Source: Clostridia bacterium
GTDB taxonomy: Bacteria; Bacillota; Clostridia; Christensenellales; Aristaeellaceae
Direction of reading: 5' to 3'
DNA: 64,000 nucleotides
Assembly: GCA_017431005.1 (NCBI GenBank)
Contig: JAFRLY010000016.1
Location: 1 to 64,000, forward strand
The notes beneath the pieces were generated by a model. That model saw nothing but the letters and a program-made list of their open reading frames with translations, had not been told where the DNA came from and ran no database searches. Positions 15,747 through 25,649 of the stretch are shown here, one piece after another; the stretch's first letter is position 1; the number at the start of each line of letters is the position of its first letter. The position numbers were made by a program, and so were the translations under genes.

Positions 15747-17861
15747 TTAAATCAGCGTTTCCGTATCTTCCCGGATCAGTCCGTAGGGCACGGCCCTGCC
15801 GTACTGATTCGCCTTGCTTCCCGTAACGGTCAGCTGCAGCTTTGCGGTGCCGCCTGCGGGAAGCGTATTTTTTTGGATCAGCTCCTCCGGCACGCGGATC
15901 TTCTGCGGCCGCCAGAATCCGGCGTCCGCAAATGTGTCGCCGATGAACAGCTCTGCCGTTTCCTCCGCTTCAACCTGCACCAGCACGTCTCCGCCGCAGG
16001 GAGCAACCTCTGCGGTATAGGTTTTCCGGAACTTCTCCGGCTCCTCCGCCGCCAGGGTGAAGTCCTTTCCGGTCAGCACCCTTGCCGCCGGCCGTTCCTC
16101 TTCCAGCGCCTGCCATTCCGCCTCGCTTCCGCAGGTGAACAGCAGCGTGCTCTCATTCCGGTCCAGCCGCAGGGTAAACACACGTCCCCCGTTCCGGAGT
16201 ACGCTCTTCACCTTCAGTTTCCGGTTCCCCCAAAGGTCGTACCGGCCGATCTCCGCCTCCGCCGGCAGGGTGATCTCCGTTTCCAGATCCTGCAGTCCCT
16301 CGTTCACGCAGAACCAGAGCTCCCGCTCCCCGTCCCGCAGCCGCGCAACCCGCAGCTCCGGCTGCTCCGGCGCGCACAGGACGTCAGGCGTGACAGTATG
16401 GAAGTCATGCGAAACCGACGGGAACTGAGCCTCCCGGCCGAGCACAGCCCGGAACCGCATTCCGCGGCAGACGAGCTCCCCGTTCTCCTCCCGGCATTCC
16501 TGCCATACGCTTTCCGGCAGGTACCGGAACCCCCGCTGGCTTTCAAACAGCGGCCGCACGTCCTCCGCCCGCAGCTCCCGGTTCCGGCACAGCACCGCTG
16601 TGCCTGTCACCGTTTCCGTTTCCGCCATCAGCTGGGAAAGCCGGGTCATGTAATCCGCCCATTTCCGGTACCGGGGCCACCAGTTGCTCCCGGGCCCGAC
16701 GTCCGGCGGCCGCTCCCCGCTGCGCTTTCCCTTCAGGCTGTAGTAGAACGCGTGGGGAATAAACAGGTTCACGCCCCGCACGCCCAACCAGTCCGTGTAC
16801 CATTTCATATCCGCCCCGGTGAAGTACCAGGGATTGTTTTCCCGGTTGCAGGCTCCGAAGCATTCGTTGGCGTTCCGCTTCCGGCCCATCAGCCGGGCCA
16901 TGTCCGCGCTGCACTTGCCCATCGTGCTGTCCATGCCGGCGGTGCCGCCCTTTTCCGGCGCCACCCAGCGCAGCACCAGGTCCTGCCCCGGAATGTGGAA
17001 ATATTTTTCGACCTCGATGTCGTCGCTCTGGTGCGGATGGCCCATCAGGGCGATCCCGTGCTCCCCGCACCACCTGGAAAGGCTGCCGTAGTAAACCTTT
17101 TCCTCCCTCTCCAGGATCATCCGGTGATACAGCTCAGTATCCGCGTTCTCCTCCCCGGTGAACAGCCCGGCCAGTCCCTCCGGCCTGCCGCCCGCCGCGG
17201 TGAAATCCTCCGCGAACCCGGCGGTCCAGGGCATCATGCCGCTCACGTTCCGGCCCAGGATGCTGGGCTCATCCGTGAAGAAGCCGATCACCGTTTTTCC
17301 GAAATGCTCGCTGAACTCCCGCCAATATGCCTCGTGGGTCAGCTGAATGAAGCACTGCACGGCCTCCGGGTTCAGGATGTCCGCGCTCTTCGGCGTGTCC
17401 CGTTCTCCGTCGTCCTGCCCGAAATGGATTCCCCGCAGCGTGCCGCCGCTGAAGGCTTCCACGAGAATCCCCTTCTCTGTCCGGCAGAGCTCCCGGTCTT
17501 GGGGCTGCAGCTTTTCCCGCAGGGCGATACCCCGGCTGGCCCATGCCGGATTCTGCTTCACCACCAGCCCGCAGGCGGATCCGGAGGGATACATCCCCTC
17601 GTCGTACAGCACGGCCTTCATCCCCAGCTCCGCGGCCGTCTCAATCGTTGTGCGGATGTAGCTGAAGAAGGTCTTCGACAGGTACGGAATCCGCCTCGGC
17701 AGCCCGATCCGCGGGTGCAGCACCACCCCGTATATCCCGTGCTCCTGGAAGTCCCGCAGCTGCCGCCGGATCTCCTCGTGCCGCAGATCCCCGTTCAGAA
17801 ACCAGAACGGTATCGGCGTATATTCCCTGGAAGGCTGCTTCAGCTTCTCGATGATATCCAT
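15747..17861 (-). CDS. Putative glycoside hydrolase, GH106-like
   Basis: Large enzyme of 704 aa without a signal peptide, so probably cytoplasmic. The N-terminus PFWFLNGDLRHEEIRRQLRDFQEHGIYGVVLHPRIGLPRRIPYLSKTFF matches the start of TIM-barrel glycosidases of the GH106 alpha-rhamnosidase type and related uncharacterised families. Other conserved pieces are AVLYDEGMYPSGSACG and VIGFFTDEPSILG, whose Glu is a catalytic candidate. The C-terminal 250 residues look beta-rich, as in GH2/GH106 accessory domains. I prefer the ATG at 17861 (AGGAG 9 nt upstream) to the TTG at 17885. No transporter or second glycosidase is adjacent, so the substrate is not inferable beyond plant- or host-glycan breakdown. 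Confidence 0.65.
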   Translation of the reverse strand: MDIIEKLKQPSREYTPIPFWFLNGDLRHEEIRRQLRDFQEHGIYGVVLHPRIGLPRRIPYLSKTFFSYIRTTIETAAELGMKAVLYDEGMYPSGSACGLVVKQNPAWASRGIALREKLQPQDRELCRTEKGILVEAFSGGTLRGIHFGQDDGERDTPKSADILNPEAVQCFIQLTHEAYWREFSEHFGKTVIGFFTDEPSILGRNVSGMMPWTAGFAEDFTAAGGRPEGLAGLFTGEENADTELYHRMILEREEKVYYGSLSRWCGEHGIALMGHPHQSDDIEVEKYFHIPGQDLVLRWVAPEKGGTAGMDSTMGKCSADMARLMGRKRNANECFGACNRENNPWYFTGADMKWYTDWLGVRGVNLFIPHAFYYSLKGKRSGERPPDVGPGSNWWPRYRKWADYMTRLSQLMAETETVTGTAVLCRNRELRAEDVRPLFESQRGFRYLPESVWQECREENGELVCRGMRFRAVLGREAQFPSVSHDFHTVTPDVLCAPEQPELRVARLRDGERELWFCVNEGLQDLETEITLPAEAEIGRYDLWGNRKLKVKSVLRNGGRVFTLRLDRNESTLLFTCGSEAEWQALEEERPAARVLTGKDFTLAAEEPEKFRKTYTAEVAPCGGDVLVQVEAEETAELFIGDTFADAGFWRPQKIRVPEELIQKNTLPAGGTAKLQLTVTGSKANQYGRAVPYGLIREDTETLI

Positions 17862-17900
17862 CCTGTGCTTCTCCTCATCTGCCAATCAATAACCTGATTT

Positions 17901-17922
17901 CAAAAAATCCCCCGAAGGGGAT
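17901..17922 (-). terminator. Terminator of the DUF2442 gene
   Basis: ATCCCC (17907-17912) pairs with GGGGAT (17917-17922) around a UUCG-type loop on the minus strand, followed by T6. Confidence 0.85.
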
Positions 17923-17942
17923 AAAAAACAAAAGGAAAATTT

Positions 17943-18197
17943 TCAGACAGGCACGCTGTCCTCATACAGACAGTCCGGGCATATATCCTGCTCATGTGGC
18001 CATTCAACAGAAAGACCGCCTATACGCACCATTTTGAAATAGCTTTCATTCAGCAGTTCGCCGAACCACTTTCCCTCCGCGTTAACCAGTAACGGTTTCA
18101 CATCAAAAATTCTCTTTTCGCCATTGTCAAACTCAATCAGCAGGCGATAGTCATCAAGAGGCATTACGGTCTTTGCAAAAGGAGGATTAGGCTTCAA
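17943..18197 (-). CDS. DUF2442 domain protein
   Basis: Small protein of 84 aa matching DUF2442: MPLDDYRLLIEFDNGEKRIFDVKPLL...KWFGELLNESYFKMVRIGGLSVEWPHEQDICPDCLYEDS. The start is TTG at 18197 with GAGG 7 nt upstream, 9 nt after the DUF4160 stop. DUF2442 genes are very often found next to DUF4160 genes, and a toxin-antitoxin-like relation has been suggested for such pairs; the biochemical role is not established. Here the partner is interrupted, so this gene may be a leftover half of a pair. Base composition is AT-richer than in the genes to the left. Confidence 0.85.
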   Translation of the reverse strand: MKPNPPFAKTVMPLDDYRLLIEFDNGEKRIFDVKPLLVNAEGKWFGELLNESYFKMVRIGGLSVEWPHEQDICPDCLYEDSVPV

Positions 18198-18206
18198 AGG
18201 ATCACC

Positions 18207-18473
18207 TCATTTCAGCGGATCAATCCGAAATACATGCTCATTATCAATTGCCAGCTTCCAGTCAGCCAGAAGGTCTTCCTGATGGATATCCATCCATACC
18301 TGAACCATCTTCAGCTTCTTTTGCGGAAAAGAGCCCTCTATCACTTCTCCGTTAAAAGTGACAACTGCATGCTCATCTCCATATTAAACATGAACATGCG
18401 GCTCGTGGTATTTCGTCTGACCTTCATTGTACATTCTGACAATAATACCATAAAACACACTTATAACCGGCAT
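18207..18473 (-). pseudogene. DUF4160 gene interrupted by an in-frame TAA
   Basis: Translating from the ATG at 18473 (GGAGG 8 nt upstream) gives MPVISVFYGIIVRMYNEG, then QTKYHEPHVHV, a TAA stop (18386-18384), then YGDEHAVVTFNGEVIEG and so on to TGA at 18207. This is a full-length DUF4160 protein (89 codons) with the conserved H-x-P-H-x-H-x-x-YGD core. The stop falls between HVHV and YGD, where family members normally have one ordinary residue. The rest of the frame is undamaged, so the mutation is recent or the codon is suppressed or a sequencing error. It was too fragmented to appear as one open frame. DUF2442 follows 9 nt later. Confidence 0.8.
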
Positions 18474-18531
18474 TTCTCCTGCCTCCATAATTTTATCTGA
18501 GCTTTATTTTTCTGTCAATGCAGCTAATGAC

Positions 18532-18570
18532 ATGCTTAGCCTCCTGTATTTTTTTCAGGAGGCTAAGCAT
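18532..18570. repeat. Perfect 15-bp stem-loop at the 3' end of giant adhesin 1
   Basis: 18532-18546 pairs with 18556-18570 around a 9-nt loop. It lies 25 bp beyond the adhesin stop. On the minus strand no U tract follows, so it is a non-canonical terminator or an mRNA 3'-end stabiliser. Confidence 0.7.
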
Positions 18571-18595
18571 AGGTTTACTTATTCAGTTTGAATCA

Positions 18596-21500
18596 TCATG
18601 CCCTTCTCTTTTTCTGGCCCAGCAGCATCAGCGCCGCGCCGCAGAGGAGCATCAGGATATAAGGAGCATAAGTGAAGCTGATTCCGGTCGGGCTCACAGC
18701 ATCCAGATTGTTCAGCACCTGCACCGTGTAATCATCTGACTCGTTCACCGTGATGGAATTTGTTTTATTATCGGCGACAGCCTTCTGCTCATCTGTAATG
18801 GCCGTATCCTGCTTCACCATCCAGGTATCATATCCCGTCGCTGCGCTCTCTTCCAATGTCAAATCGGTTCCCGACGGCAGTGTCAGTTCAATCTTCTGCC
18901 AGTTCTTCAGCGTGAAAGTAATCTTACCCTCGCTGTTGGCAGTTTCAGTGCCTTCTCCGCCCGTTGTCAGCTGAGTATACACACCTTCCTCCGCCGTTTT
19001 TCCCAGTTTTTTCCAGGCAGTCTGAGTACCATTAGTCAGGCCGGACACTGTGAAGCTGAATTCACGGGTTGTATCACCCATTGCGCCGGACACCGTTTTG
19101 ACAACCGTCATTGTCACTTCCGGCTTATCCCAGTACATTCTTTTATCTGTTGCGTCTTCTTTGTTGTTAACACCGCGGACATTCAGAATATCATTTTTAA
19201 AATATCCAGGATCATTGTTAGCCGCATATTCGCCAAAGGGCTTTCCATAATTACCATATTTGCCAAAGTTACTGGTTGTGTCGTTCTGATCCCCGGAAAC
19301 AAATACACCGATCTCAGCTCCATCACTTAAAGCAAATGCAGTTCCTCCCTGCGAATAACCTGCTTGGATGATCCTGGCACTCGGCTGGTTCAGGTAGATA
19401 TTACTCTCTTCATTTACACGGTTTGTATTTCCGGTAATCTGTATACTACCGGCAATAAAAAGTCTTTCTCTAACATCTGTTACCTCAATTGCACCGCCTT
19501 CGATGCCAGTACTTCTGTTTCCGGTTATGTTACCGCCGTTCATATAGATCTGGGCACTGGTCCCACCAAGATATATAGCACTTCCGGACTCTGCAGAGCC
19601 ATCTTCAATTGTACATCCAGTCATGATCATTGTCCCGCTGCCGGCTCCAGTCCCGGAATTAATAGGATCCAGTACTTGTATGGTGCCGCCTTTTGCCGCA
19701 GCTCTGCACTGACTGAATGTGCTGTTGTTGATTTCAATATCTATGCTTCCCGCTCTGGAACACAATGCTCCTCCGTTGGCTGCTGCGCATCCTGTGAAAG
19801 AGGTATTGCTTATTGTTAATTTCTCTTTACCTTTATAGTACACTCCGCCGCCATTGGAATTACCTGCACTGCAGTTTGAAAATATGCTGTTTGATACAGT
19901 CATCGTCCCCGTCTGATCAAAGTCAAAGAAGTTAATAGCACCTCCGTCTCCTTCTGTTGAGAAGTTCCGGATTTCAGTGCCATTCCCAATCGTAAGAGAG
20001 CCACTGTATGCATATATCGCCCGTCCTGTGTGCTGCGTATCTCCCTCTTTACCGTTCAGGATAATATTTAACGTTGTAAAGCTGGCTTCCTTATGGGTTA
20101 GGTGGAACATAGATTTAGCTCTCTCATTGCTCCCATTCCAGGCGCGGATGATTGTCGCCTTCCCGGTACCTGTATATGGATAACCATCTGTCGCTGATGG
20201 ATCCGCAGTAGTCAGGGTGATAGCTTTATTTTTATTCATAAGAATACAATTGGTTAGTTTGTATTCCGGCACCAGCATCTCGATCCTGTCACCGTTTACT
20301 TTATTCTTATTGATATCATCAAAAGCAGCTTCCAGCGTTGAATAAGCCTTAACAAAAGTGCCGTTATCCATAACTTTACACACGGCCCGGGTGTTGGTAA
20401 TGGTCACAGTCTTGCCGCCTGCAGCATCGGTAAAGGCACCTTCGCTGCGGATATATCCCGGCACATCGGTTTCCTCGATGCTGGCAGCGTTGTCCGGCAC
20501 TGTAACCGTCCAGCTGACAGGCCATACCTGGATAGTATTACCCTCACCGTCATCCTCGCTTATCTTGCTAAGTGTAACCGTGCCGTCTGCGTTTACTGTA
20601 ACGCCCGCATGTCCGGCATTCGCCGCTGTATCCACCGTTAATGCTAGACCGTCAGAGTCCTTGAATGTCAGAGTAATGGATTCATTGGGATTCGTTACTT
20701 CTCCATATTCAACCCAATTTTTGGTGACAGTCAAATCAATAATTTCCTGCCACTGAGCATACAAAGTGATAAAGGTATCGCTGCTGCCGCGATAAATATT
20801 TTCAATTATGTCTCCCGCCGCATAAGCGGTTCCAGAACCATCCGTCTCTGTATTCCAGCCCGTAAACATCCAACCGCCATCTCTTGTAGGCACTATACTG
20901 TCGGCCACTGTATACGTGGTAGATATTTCGGTATTCGCAAAGTCTATTGTATCAGTTTGTGTCGTAGCAGAACCAGCAAACATACCTCCGTTAGCATTAT
21001 ATATCACTGCAGGTTCGGTATCATTATACACCTCAAGCTTACCGTCCTTAGCTTCAAGGCCTTTTGTACGGTTTGTGTTTGTGGGAGATGCGGTCGTTGT
21101 TGCTGTGATCGAGTAGTCTTCGTTCACAGTCAGCGTCCAACTGCCACCTGGTCTGACAGTCCCGTCACTCGTCGAATCTTCTGTCAGGGTATACACATCT
21201 CCCGCTTTGAACGCAGCGGCGGTCGCGGAATCCTCTGCTGCCCAGGGAATGCTCACAGCACCGTTCACATCAGATGTGAGATCCGTCCACGTATTGCTTC
21301 CTCGTGCAAGCGTAAACTTTGCGCTGCTGATAACAATACCGTTCGTATCCGACGTCTTTTTCAGAAGAGTCAGCGGCTTTTTCAGAAGAGGAGAGTTTGC
21401 AGCGGAAATTGAATTGATCTCCGTCCCATCGCCATCAGCGACAGAGCACTTTCCGTTAGTTGGCATAGAACCAGAATAAACGCTGTTACCCCATCCACTT

Positions 21501-24500
21501 GCCACCAAAGGAATCGTTATTTCTTTAGTATATACCCGCGCCGAGCGCAATCTGCTATTGCCATTAGCAAGTTGCCAATTCAGTGTGCCTGATGACAAAG
21601 TCACTGAATCAGAAGTATCCGAAACATCGTTGCTGCTAAAGCCAATACCTGCCATAGTAACAAGCGATCCGTACAATTCGTCAGAAATCTTTTTATCCCT
21701 ATCTACATAACCAATCGCATCATCTATAATTAACGGGAACGGAGTAAATAAGGTCGTAGGATTATCGGAATTTGTGTCATGATATACGTGACCTCCTTGA
21801 GACAGCCTATTCATTCTTGTCTGGCGTGCTGTGGTCCACGTATCAAACATGAGAATGCCATAGACTTCTGCTGCATCGTTCAACGCATCGAGCTCATTAT
21901 CTGTCACAGAGTCAAATGTGGAGTGAAAGTCTGAAAGGTAGATCACAAAGGGAGTATAACCCGCAGCCGTCGCAGCCTCCGCCCCTTGAGTAAGCGTCGT
22001 TATTGCAATTCTATGGTTGGTTCCCCCTCCTACGTTTGTATCAGCATTAACATCAGCAAGGGCAGAATCGAAATCCGTAAAGGTACCAATTTTTCTTGTG
22101 CCGCCACTCATGGAATAGAGGCTGACACGAATATCGTACCCCATGCTCCGCGCGTTCAAAAGCGTTTGAGTTGCTTTCAAAGCTGCACCTCTGGCCCAGT
22201 GATACTGTCTGGCCCGAGGACGAATCATGCCTTTCTCATTATTGGGATCAACTACCACAGGGCCGTATAGCCACGTATCCATTGTGCCAGTTACATCCAT
22301 TAGAATCAAAAACTCTATCGAGGCAGTTTGGCGCTGAAAAAAGCTGAGACTGATTTTCAAAGAATCATTTACTTCATCATAGCTCGTGTTTTTCCATAGC
22401 ATGACATCGGACGATGTGTTCTCGTTCTGAGCGCCAGGGATATTGTTAGCATCAAGAGCAGCCTTTTCAGCATCGCTTGGCCAAACAATCGGCTCATCCA
22501 TCGCGAATGCTTCCGGGAACATAACAAGAAGATCGTCTGTTGATAACGTACTATCCACAGAATAAGTTTCAACTTTGCTGAAGATACCCGCCTGTTCATT
22601 ATATGTATAATTGTTATGTAAAACGATCACGATATCAGTATCGGGTGTTTTATTCCTTGTGTTCCCATCCCGTGGTGTCGGATAATAATCTGTAGTATTG
22701 ACCGTCACCACACCACTATTATTCCATGCCCAATATATTCTTGTTCCCGTGGAACTATGATCTGACGTCGGTCTTTCGAAGGCTCTATAATATGCCTGAC
22801 TATATGCACCATTCAGGATTTGTGAGACAACTGTCTGAATATGTCCTGATGCAATCTGAGCTGCTACTTCATTGCCCCATTCGTCACGAAAATAAACATC
22901 AACAAGCTGATCATCTGTCACTTTTATTGTGATATCCTGCCTGTCTGCCAAATGGATAATCAGGCTTTCTTTGGTATCAAATGCACTGAGACTCGTCAGC
23001 CTCCAATCGGCTCCCTCTTTTGTGATTCCCATTAACCTATTATCGCTAAAAGAAATATCCGACACATCTTCAGGCGCAACGTTAATGTGAAGCCGATCAA
23101 ATAGAGTTGACACTAAAATGCTGCTTTCTCCGTTAATCGAATACCTATATCCGTTATAATAGAAATCCACCGTATAACTCACCATAAACGGCGAGAAGCT
23201 CCCTGTCCGGAAAGCATAGGCATAGTCATCACCGCTGCGGGTGACATCCACATCCAATACTTCAGCGGTATCTCCCAGGTGAACCACATGCGCTTCAGTG
23301 CCCGCGCGGTAGTTGTTGTTCAGCAGCTCAATCAGAACATCCACGAGCGTGCCTTCCGCCGGCTGACAGATCTTACCCGTTTCCTCATCCTCAATATGGA
23401 TCTCGAACAGCCGTCCTTCCTCCATACCATTCAGGGCTTCGCTGGCGCTGGTATAGTAAGTATCGTAGGTTTCACTTTCGCGGTCGATCTCTTCAACCAC
23501 CAGCTTTGTTCCCTTCATGGGAATGCCGGTCATGCTGTCATATTGAACGGTAACCCGGTAGGTTCCGTTCGTGTCCTCAACGCTCAGGACGGTGGAATCC
23601 AATGCTTTCCCGACCAGCGCGAAACCGTATACATCGCTGTCGCACGGAACGTCGATCACATCGCCGGTTTTCACATCTTCCTGAATCGCTTCTTCAGACA
23701 GATTCCCCTGCTCGTCAATAATGCTGTAAAGGCTGTAGCTGCCTTCCTCCGGCAGATCCGTAATCAGGATATGCGCCACAATACGCTGATCGCGGTTCTG
23801 CATTGCCAGGGCTTCCAGTGCGCTCTGCCCTTCCGGACAGATTGCGCTCGTATACCACATCCGCTGCAATTCGATAAGCGCCCCAGCGTCAAGCCAGTCT
23901 GCAAGGCCCAGTCCGTCAGCCGCTGTGAAATGAATTGCCATATGGTTGGAGACATGGTACCACTGAAGCAGAAGGGCAACGCCGGACAGAACCTTTGTGG
24001 TATAAGTCAGGGTGCTTCCGCTGCTCTGGGTCTTCATCGGGGACTTTGTATTCACGCTGCCGTCGCCGGACAGGGGGACAACCTCCACTTTGTCCGTTTC
24101 CTGCTGATTCCCCTTTGATGCCCTGGATGCCAGCTTCAGATTCACCGTCACCGGAGTCTCTGTGCTTTCGATCTTCGTGCCGTCAGCATTGTAAAGCTCC
24201 AGCTGGTAGGCGCCAAGGACTTCTGCCTTGCGGACAAGTCCGCCGTCTGTCTCTTCCGTGATCTCATCGCCGATGTCCACGGGCCAGCCTACTGCGTATG
24301 CGCCTTCCGGCAGTTCACCGCTGATGGAAATCGACGTTTCCCCGTCGGCATCCTTTGCTCCTGCCGTCTGCGGTGCGGCCAGCGTGTTCTTCGCACTCTT
24401 CAGCAGGTTCCTCTGCGGGGCGGCCTGACCGTTGATGAGCTGCGTCATGCTGCGGTCCGTATACAGTAGTACATTGATCGTCTGCTCCGTCAGCTCAGGC

Positions 24501-24757
24501 TCTTCTGCGCCTTCAATCGTATCCACGACAGCCACGCCGAAAAGTGCGGCACTGCCGTGATCCTTCGGCTCCTCAGTTCCTCCTGTCTTTTCACCGGGCT
24601 GTGCGCTGCCCTGATCTGTTCCTTCAGCCTGCAGCTCTGCCGCCTCATTGACATTATTCACTGCAGCCTGCTCCTCTTCTGCCAAAACAGGGAAAGAGGA
24701 GAGGATCACGCTGACAGTCAGCATTACAGACAGGATTCTTTTCATGGTACCTTTCAT
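18596..24757 (-). CDS. Giant sortase-anchored adhesin 1 with VWA domain
   Basis: Surface protein of 2053 aa. A signal peptide (about 1-28) is followed by N-terminal modules shared with adhesins 2 and 3: ISISGELPEGAYAVGWPVDIGDE, then the NGTYRVTVQYDSMTGIP domain. A VWA-type domain (about 815-1030) starts at IEFLILMDVTGTM, whose MIDAS D-x-T-x-T is kept, as in tip adhesins of Gram-positive pili. A SpaA/Cna-B-like domain and a Listeria-Bacteroides repeat (NANGGMF...MFTGWNTETDGSGTAY) come near 1140-1330. A beta-helix-like region follows (about 1520-1790), then the common C-terminal module (VVKTVSGAMGDTTREFSFTV). It ends in VSPTG, a hydrophobic stretch and KKRRA, a non-LPXTG sorting signal. The start is the ATG at 24757 with AAAGGAG upstream. 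I infer that it is attached by the sortase at 53043-54449. Confidence 0.88.
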   Translation of the reverse strand: MKGTMKRILSVMLTVSVILSSFPVLAEEEQAAVNNVNEAAELQAEGTDQGSAQPGEKTGGTEEPKDHGSAALFGVAVVDTIEGAEEPELTEQTINVLLYTDRSMTQLINGQAAPQRNLLKSAKNTLAAPQTAGAKDADGETSISISGELPEGAYAVGWPVDIGDEITEETDGGLVRKAEVLGAYQLELYNADGTKIESTETPVTVNLKLASRASKGNQQETDKVEVVPLSGDGSVNTKSPMKTQSSGSTLTYTTKVLSGVALLLQWYHVSNHMAIHFTAADGLGLADWLDAGALIELQRMWYTSAICPEGQSALEALAMQNRDQRIVAHILITDLPEEGSYSLYSIIDEQGNLSEEAIQEDVKTGDVIDVPCDSDVYGFALVGKALDSTVLSVEDTNGTYRVTVQYDSMTGIPMKGTKLVVEEIDRESETYDTYYTSASEALNGMEEGRLFEIHIEDEETGKICQPAEGTLVDVLIELLNNNYRAGTEAHVVHLGDTAEVLDVDVTRSGDDYAYAFRTGSFSPFMVSYTVDFYYNGYRYSINGESSILVSTLFDRLHINVAPEDVSDISFSDNRLMGITKEGADWRLTSLSAFDTKESLIIHLADRQDITIKVTDDQLVDVYFRDEWGNEVAAQIASGHIQTVVSQILNGAYSQAYYRAFERPTSDHSSTGTRIYWAWNNSGVVTVNTTDYYPTPRDGNTRNKTPDTDIVIVLHNNYTYNEQAGIFSKVETYSVDSTLSTDDLLVMFPEAFAMDEPIVWPSDAEKAALDANNIPGAQNENTSSDVMLWKNTSYDEVNDSLKISLSFFQRQTASIEFLILMDVTGTMDTWLYGPVVVDPNNEKGMIRPRARQYHWARGAALKATQTLLNARSMGYDIRVSLYSMSGGTRKIGTFTDFDSALADVNADTNVGGGTNHRIAITTLTQGAEAATAAGYTPFVIYLSDFHSTFDSVTDNELDALNDAAEVYGILMFDTWTTARQTRMNRLSQGGHVYHDTNSDNPTTLFTPFPLIIDDAIGYVDRDKKISDELYGSLVTMAGIGFSSNDVSDTSDSVTLSSGTLNWQLANGNSRLRSARVYTKEITIPLVASGWGNSVYSGSMPTNGKCSVADGDGTEINSISAANSPLLKKPLTLLKKTSDTNGIVISSAKFTLARGSNTWTDLTSDVNGAVSIPWAAEDSATAAAFKAGDVYTLTEDSTSDGTVRPGGSWTLTVNEDYSITATTTASPTNTNRTKGLEAKDGKLEVYNDTEPAVIYNANGGMFAGSATTQTDTIDFANTEISTTYTVADSIVPTRDGGWMFTGWNTETDGSGTAYAAGDIIENIYRGSSDTFITLYAQWQEIIDLTVTKNWVEYGEVTNPNESITLTFKDSDGLALTVDTAANAGHAGVTVNADGTVTLSKISEDDGEGNTIQVWPVSWTVTVPDNAASIEETDVPGYIRSEGAFTDAAGGKTVTITNTRAVCKVMDNGTFVKAYSTLEAAFDDINKNKVNGDRIEMLVPEYKLTNCILMNKNKAITLTTADPSATDGYPYTGTGKATIIRAWNGSNERAKSMFHLTHKEASFTTLNIILNGKEGDTQHTGRAIYAYSGSLTIGNGTEIRNFSTEGDGGAINFFDFDQTGTMTVSNSIFSNCSAGNSNGGGVYYKGKEKLTISNTSFTGCAAANGGALCSRAGSIDIEINNSTFSQCRAAAKGGTIQVLDPINSGTGAGSGTMIMTGCTIEDGSAESGSAIYLGGTSAQIYMNGGNITGNRSTGIEGGAIEVTDVRERLFIAGSIQITGNTNRVNEESNIYLNQPSARIIQAGYSQGGTAFALSDGAEIGVFVSGDQNDTTSNFGKYGNYGKPFGEYAANNDPGYFKNDILNVRGVNNKEDATDKRMYWDKPEVTMTVVKTVSGAMGDTTREFSFTVSGLTNGTQTAWKKLGKTAEEGVYTQLTTGGEGTETANSEGKITFTLKNWQKIELTLPSGTDLTLEESAATGYDTWMVKQDTAITDEQKAVADNKTNSITVNESDDYTVQVLNNLDAVSPTGISFTYAPYILMLLCGAALMLLGQKKRRA

Positions 24758-24923
24758 CTGGGGAACCGCTCCTTTCACACAAAAAAACATCATCCGTTCC
24801 GTCCCTGTTTCTCACAGGCAGACGAAACGAACCGATTCATCGAAACATCCCTTTTTGATTGTCAGCGGGACTGATTATTCGCAATCGGCAGAAATGCGCT
24901 TTGCAGACACATTTCCATACTTG

Positions 24924-24984
24924 ATTTTATCCCGCAACAGAGAGGTGTCAACAGCTGGCTGATTGTATGCATCCGCATGTAACC
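24924..24984 (-). promoter_or_regulatory. Adhesin-1 promoter with upstream GGTTACAT element
   Basis: GGTTACAT (24984-24977), 25 bp, TTGACA (24951-24946), 16 bp, TAAAAT (24929-24924). The same arrangement precedes adhesins 2 and 3. The leader is about 160 nt long. Confidence 0.78.
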
Positions 24985-25603
24985 GCCGACTGTTTTTTGT
25001 TGGCTTTGGAAAAAAGAACAGAAAGAAAAAAGAGCTGTAAATAACTTGTGATATCATTGAATAAAAAACGTTTTCCCTGATTTGCCTTATGCTCTCCAGG
25101 ATGGTTACTCTGTGTTACATTCCGAATTAACAGTTTTGTTAACAGATATGTTTGTAACTATGTTTCCAGCATTCTGACATATTGCACTGACCTTACCTGA
25201 CAGTTACAGCAAATGCCGCACTTAGCTGGTGTATCCTGCCGGAGAACAGGACTTTGATTTAAGCGATGTAACTGAAATAATCAGATCCCGGATCTCACAT
25301 AGCCGTATCGGGATGATCTGCGATTACACACAGATATGTTGGTTGTTCACTGTAAGCTGTATTTCCTCTTTAGCGATAAGAACTCTTCTTTCACGATAAA
25401 GTATCAGTTTTGAGAGCACTGCCTTTATATCTTGAGGAAAGCGGCGACTCTTCCTGTATAATAGCACCCGATCGTGATGATTTTGATTCCCTGTATGGAT
25501 ATACCGTTGAGTGATCGTCGTGGTAGCTGTCGATGCCGCTGTTTATTTCCGTTGCCGTACCCACAGCTGCTCACAGCATATACCATGCATCTGCAGATCA
25601 AAC
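24985..25603. other. AT-rich intergenic region without supported gene
   Basis: Both strands carry only short, compositionally poor open frames without ribosome binding sites. A TATAAT box near 25458 on the plus strand has no well-spaced -35 and no gene behind it. I see nothing functional that I can support. Confidence 0.5.
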
Positions 25604-25635
25604 AAAAAGGTCTTCCGGAGTCAAACCGGAAGACC
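25604..25635 (-). terminator. Terminator of the toxin-antitoxin operon
   Basis: A 10-bp perfect stem (25609-25618 with 25626-25635) with a 7-nt loop, followed by T5 on the minus strand, 15 bp after the PIN-domain stop. Confidence 0.88.
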
Positions 25636-25649
25636 ATAGTGAAAGTCTT

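Noticed and set aside
17862..17885. TTG start adding MADEEKHR to the GH106-like protein
   Set aside because: The internal ATG at 17861 has AGGAG at proper distance; the TTG has none.
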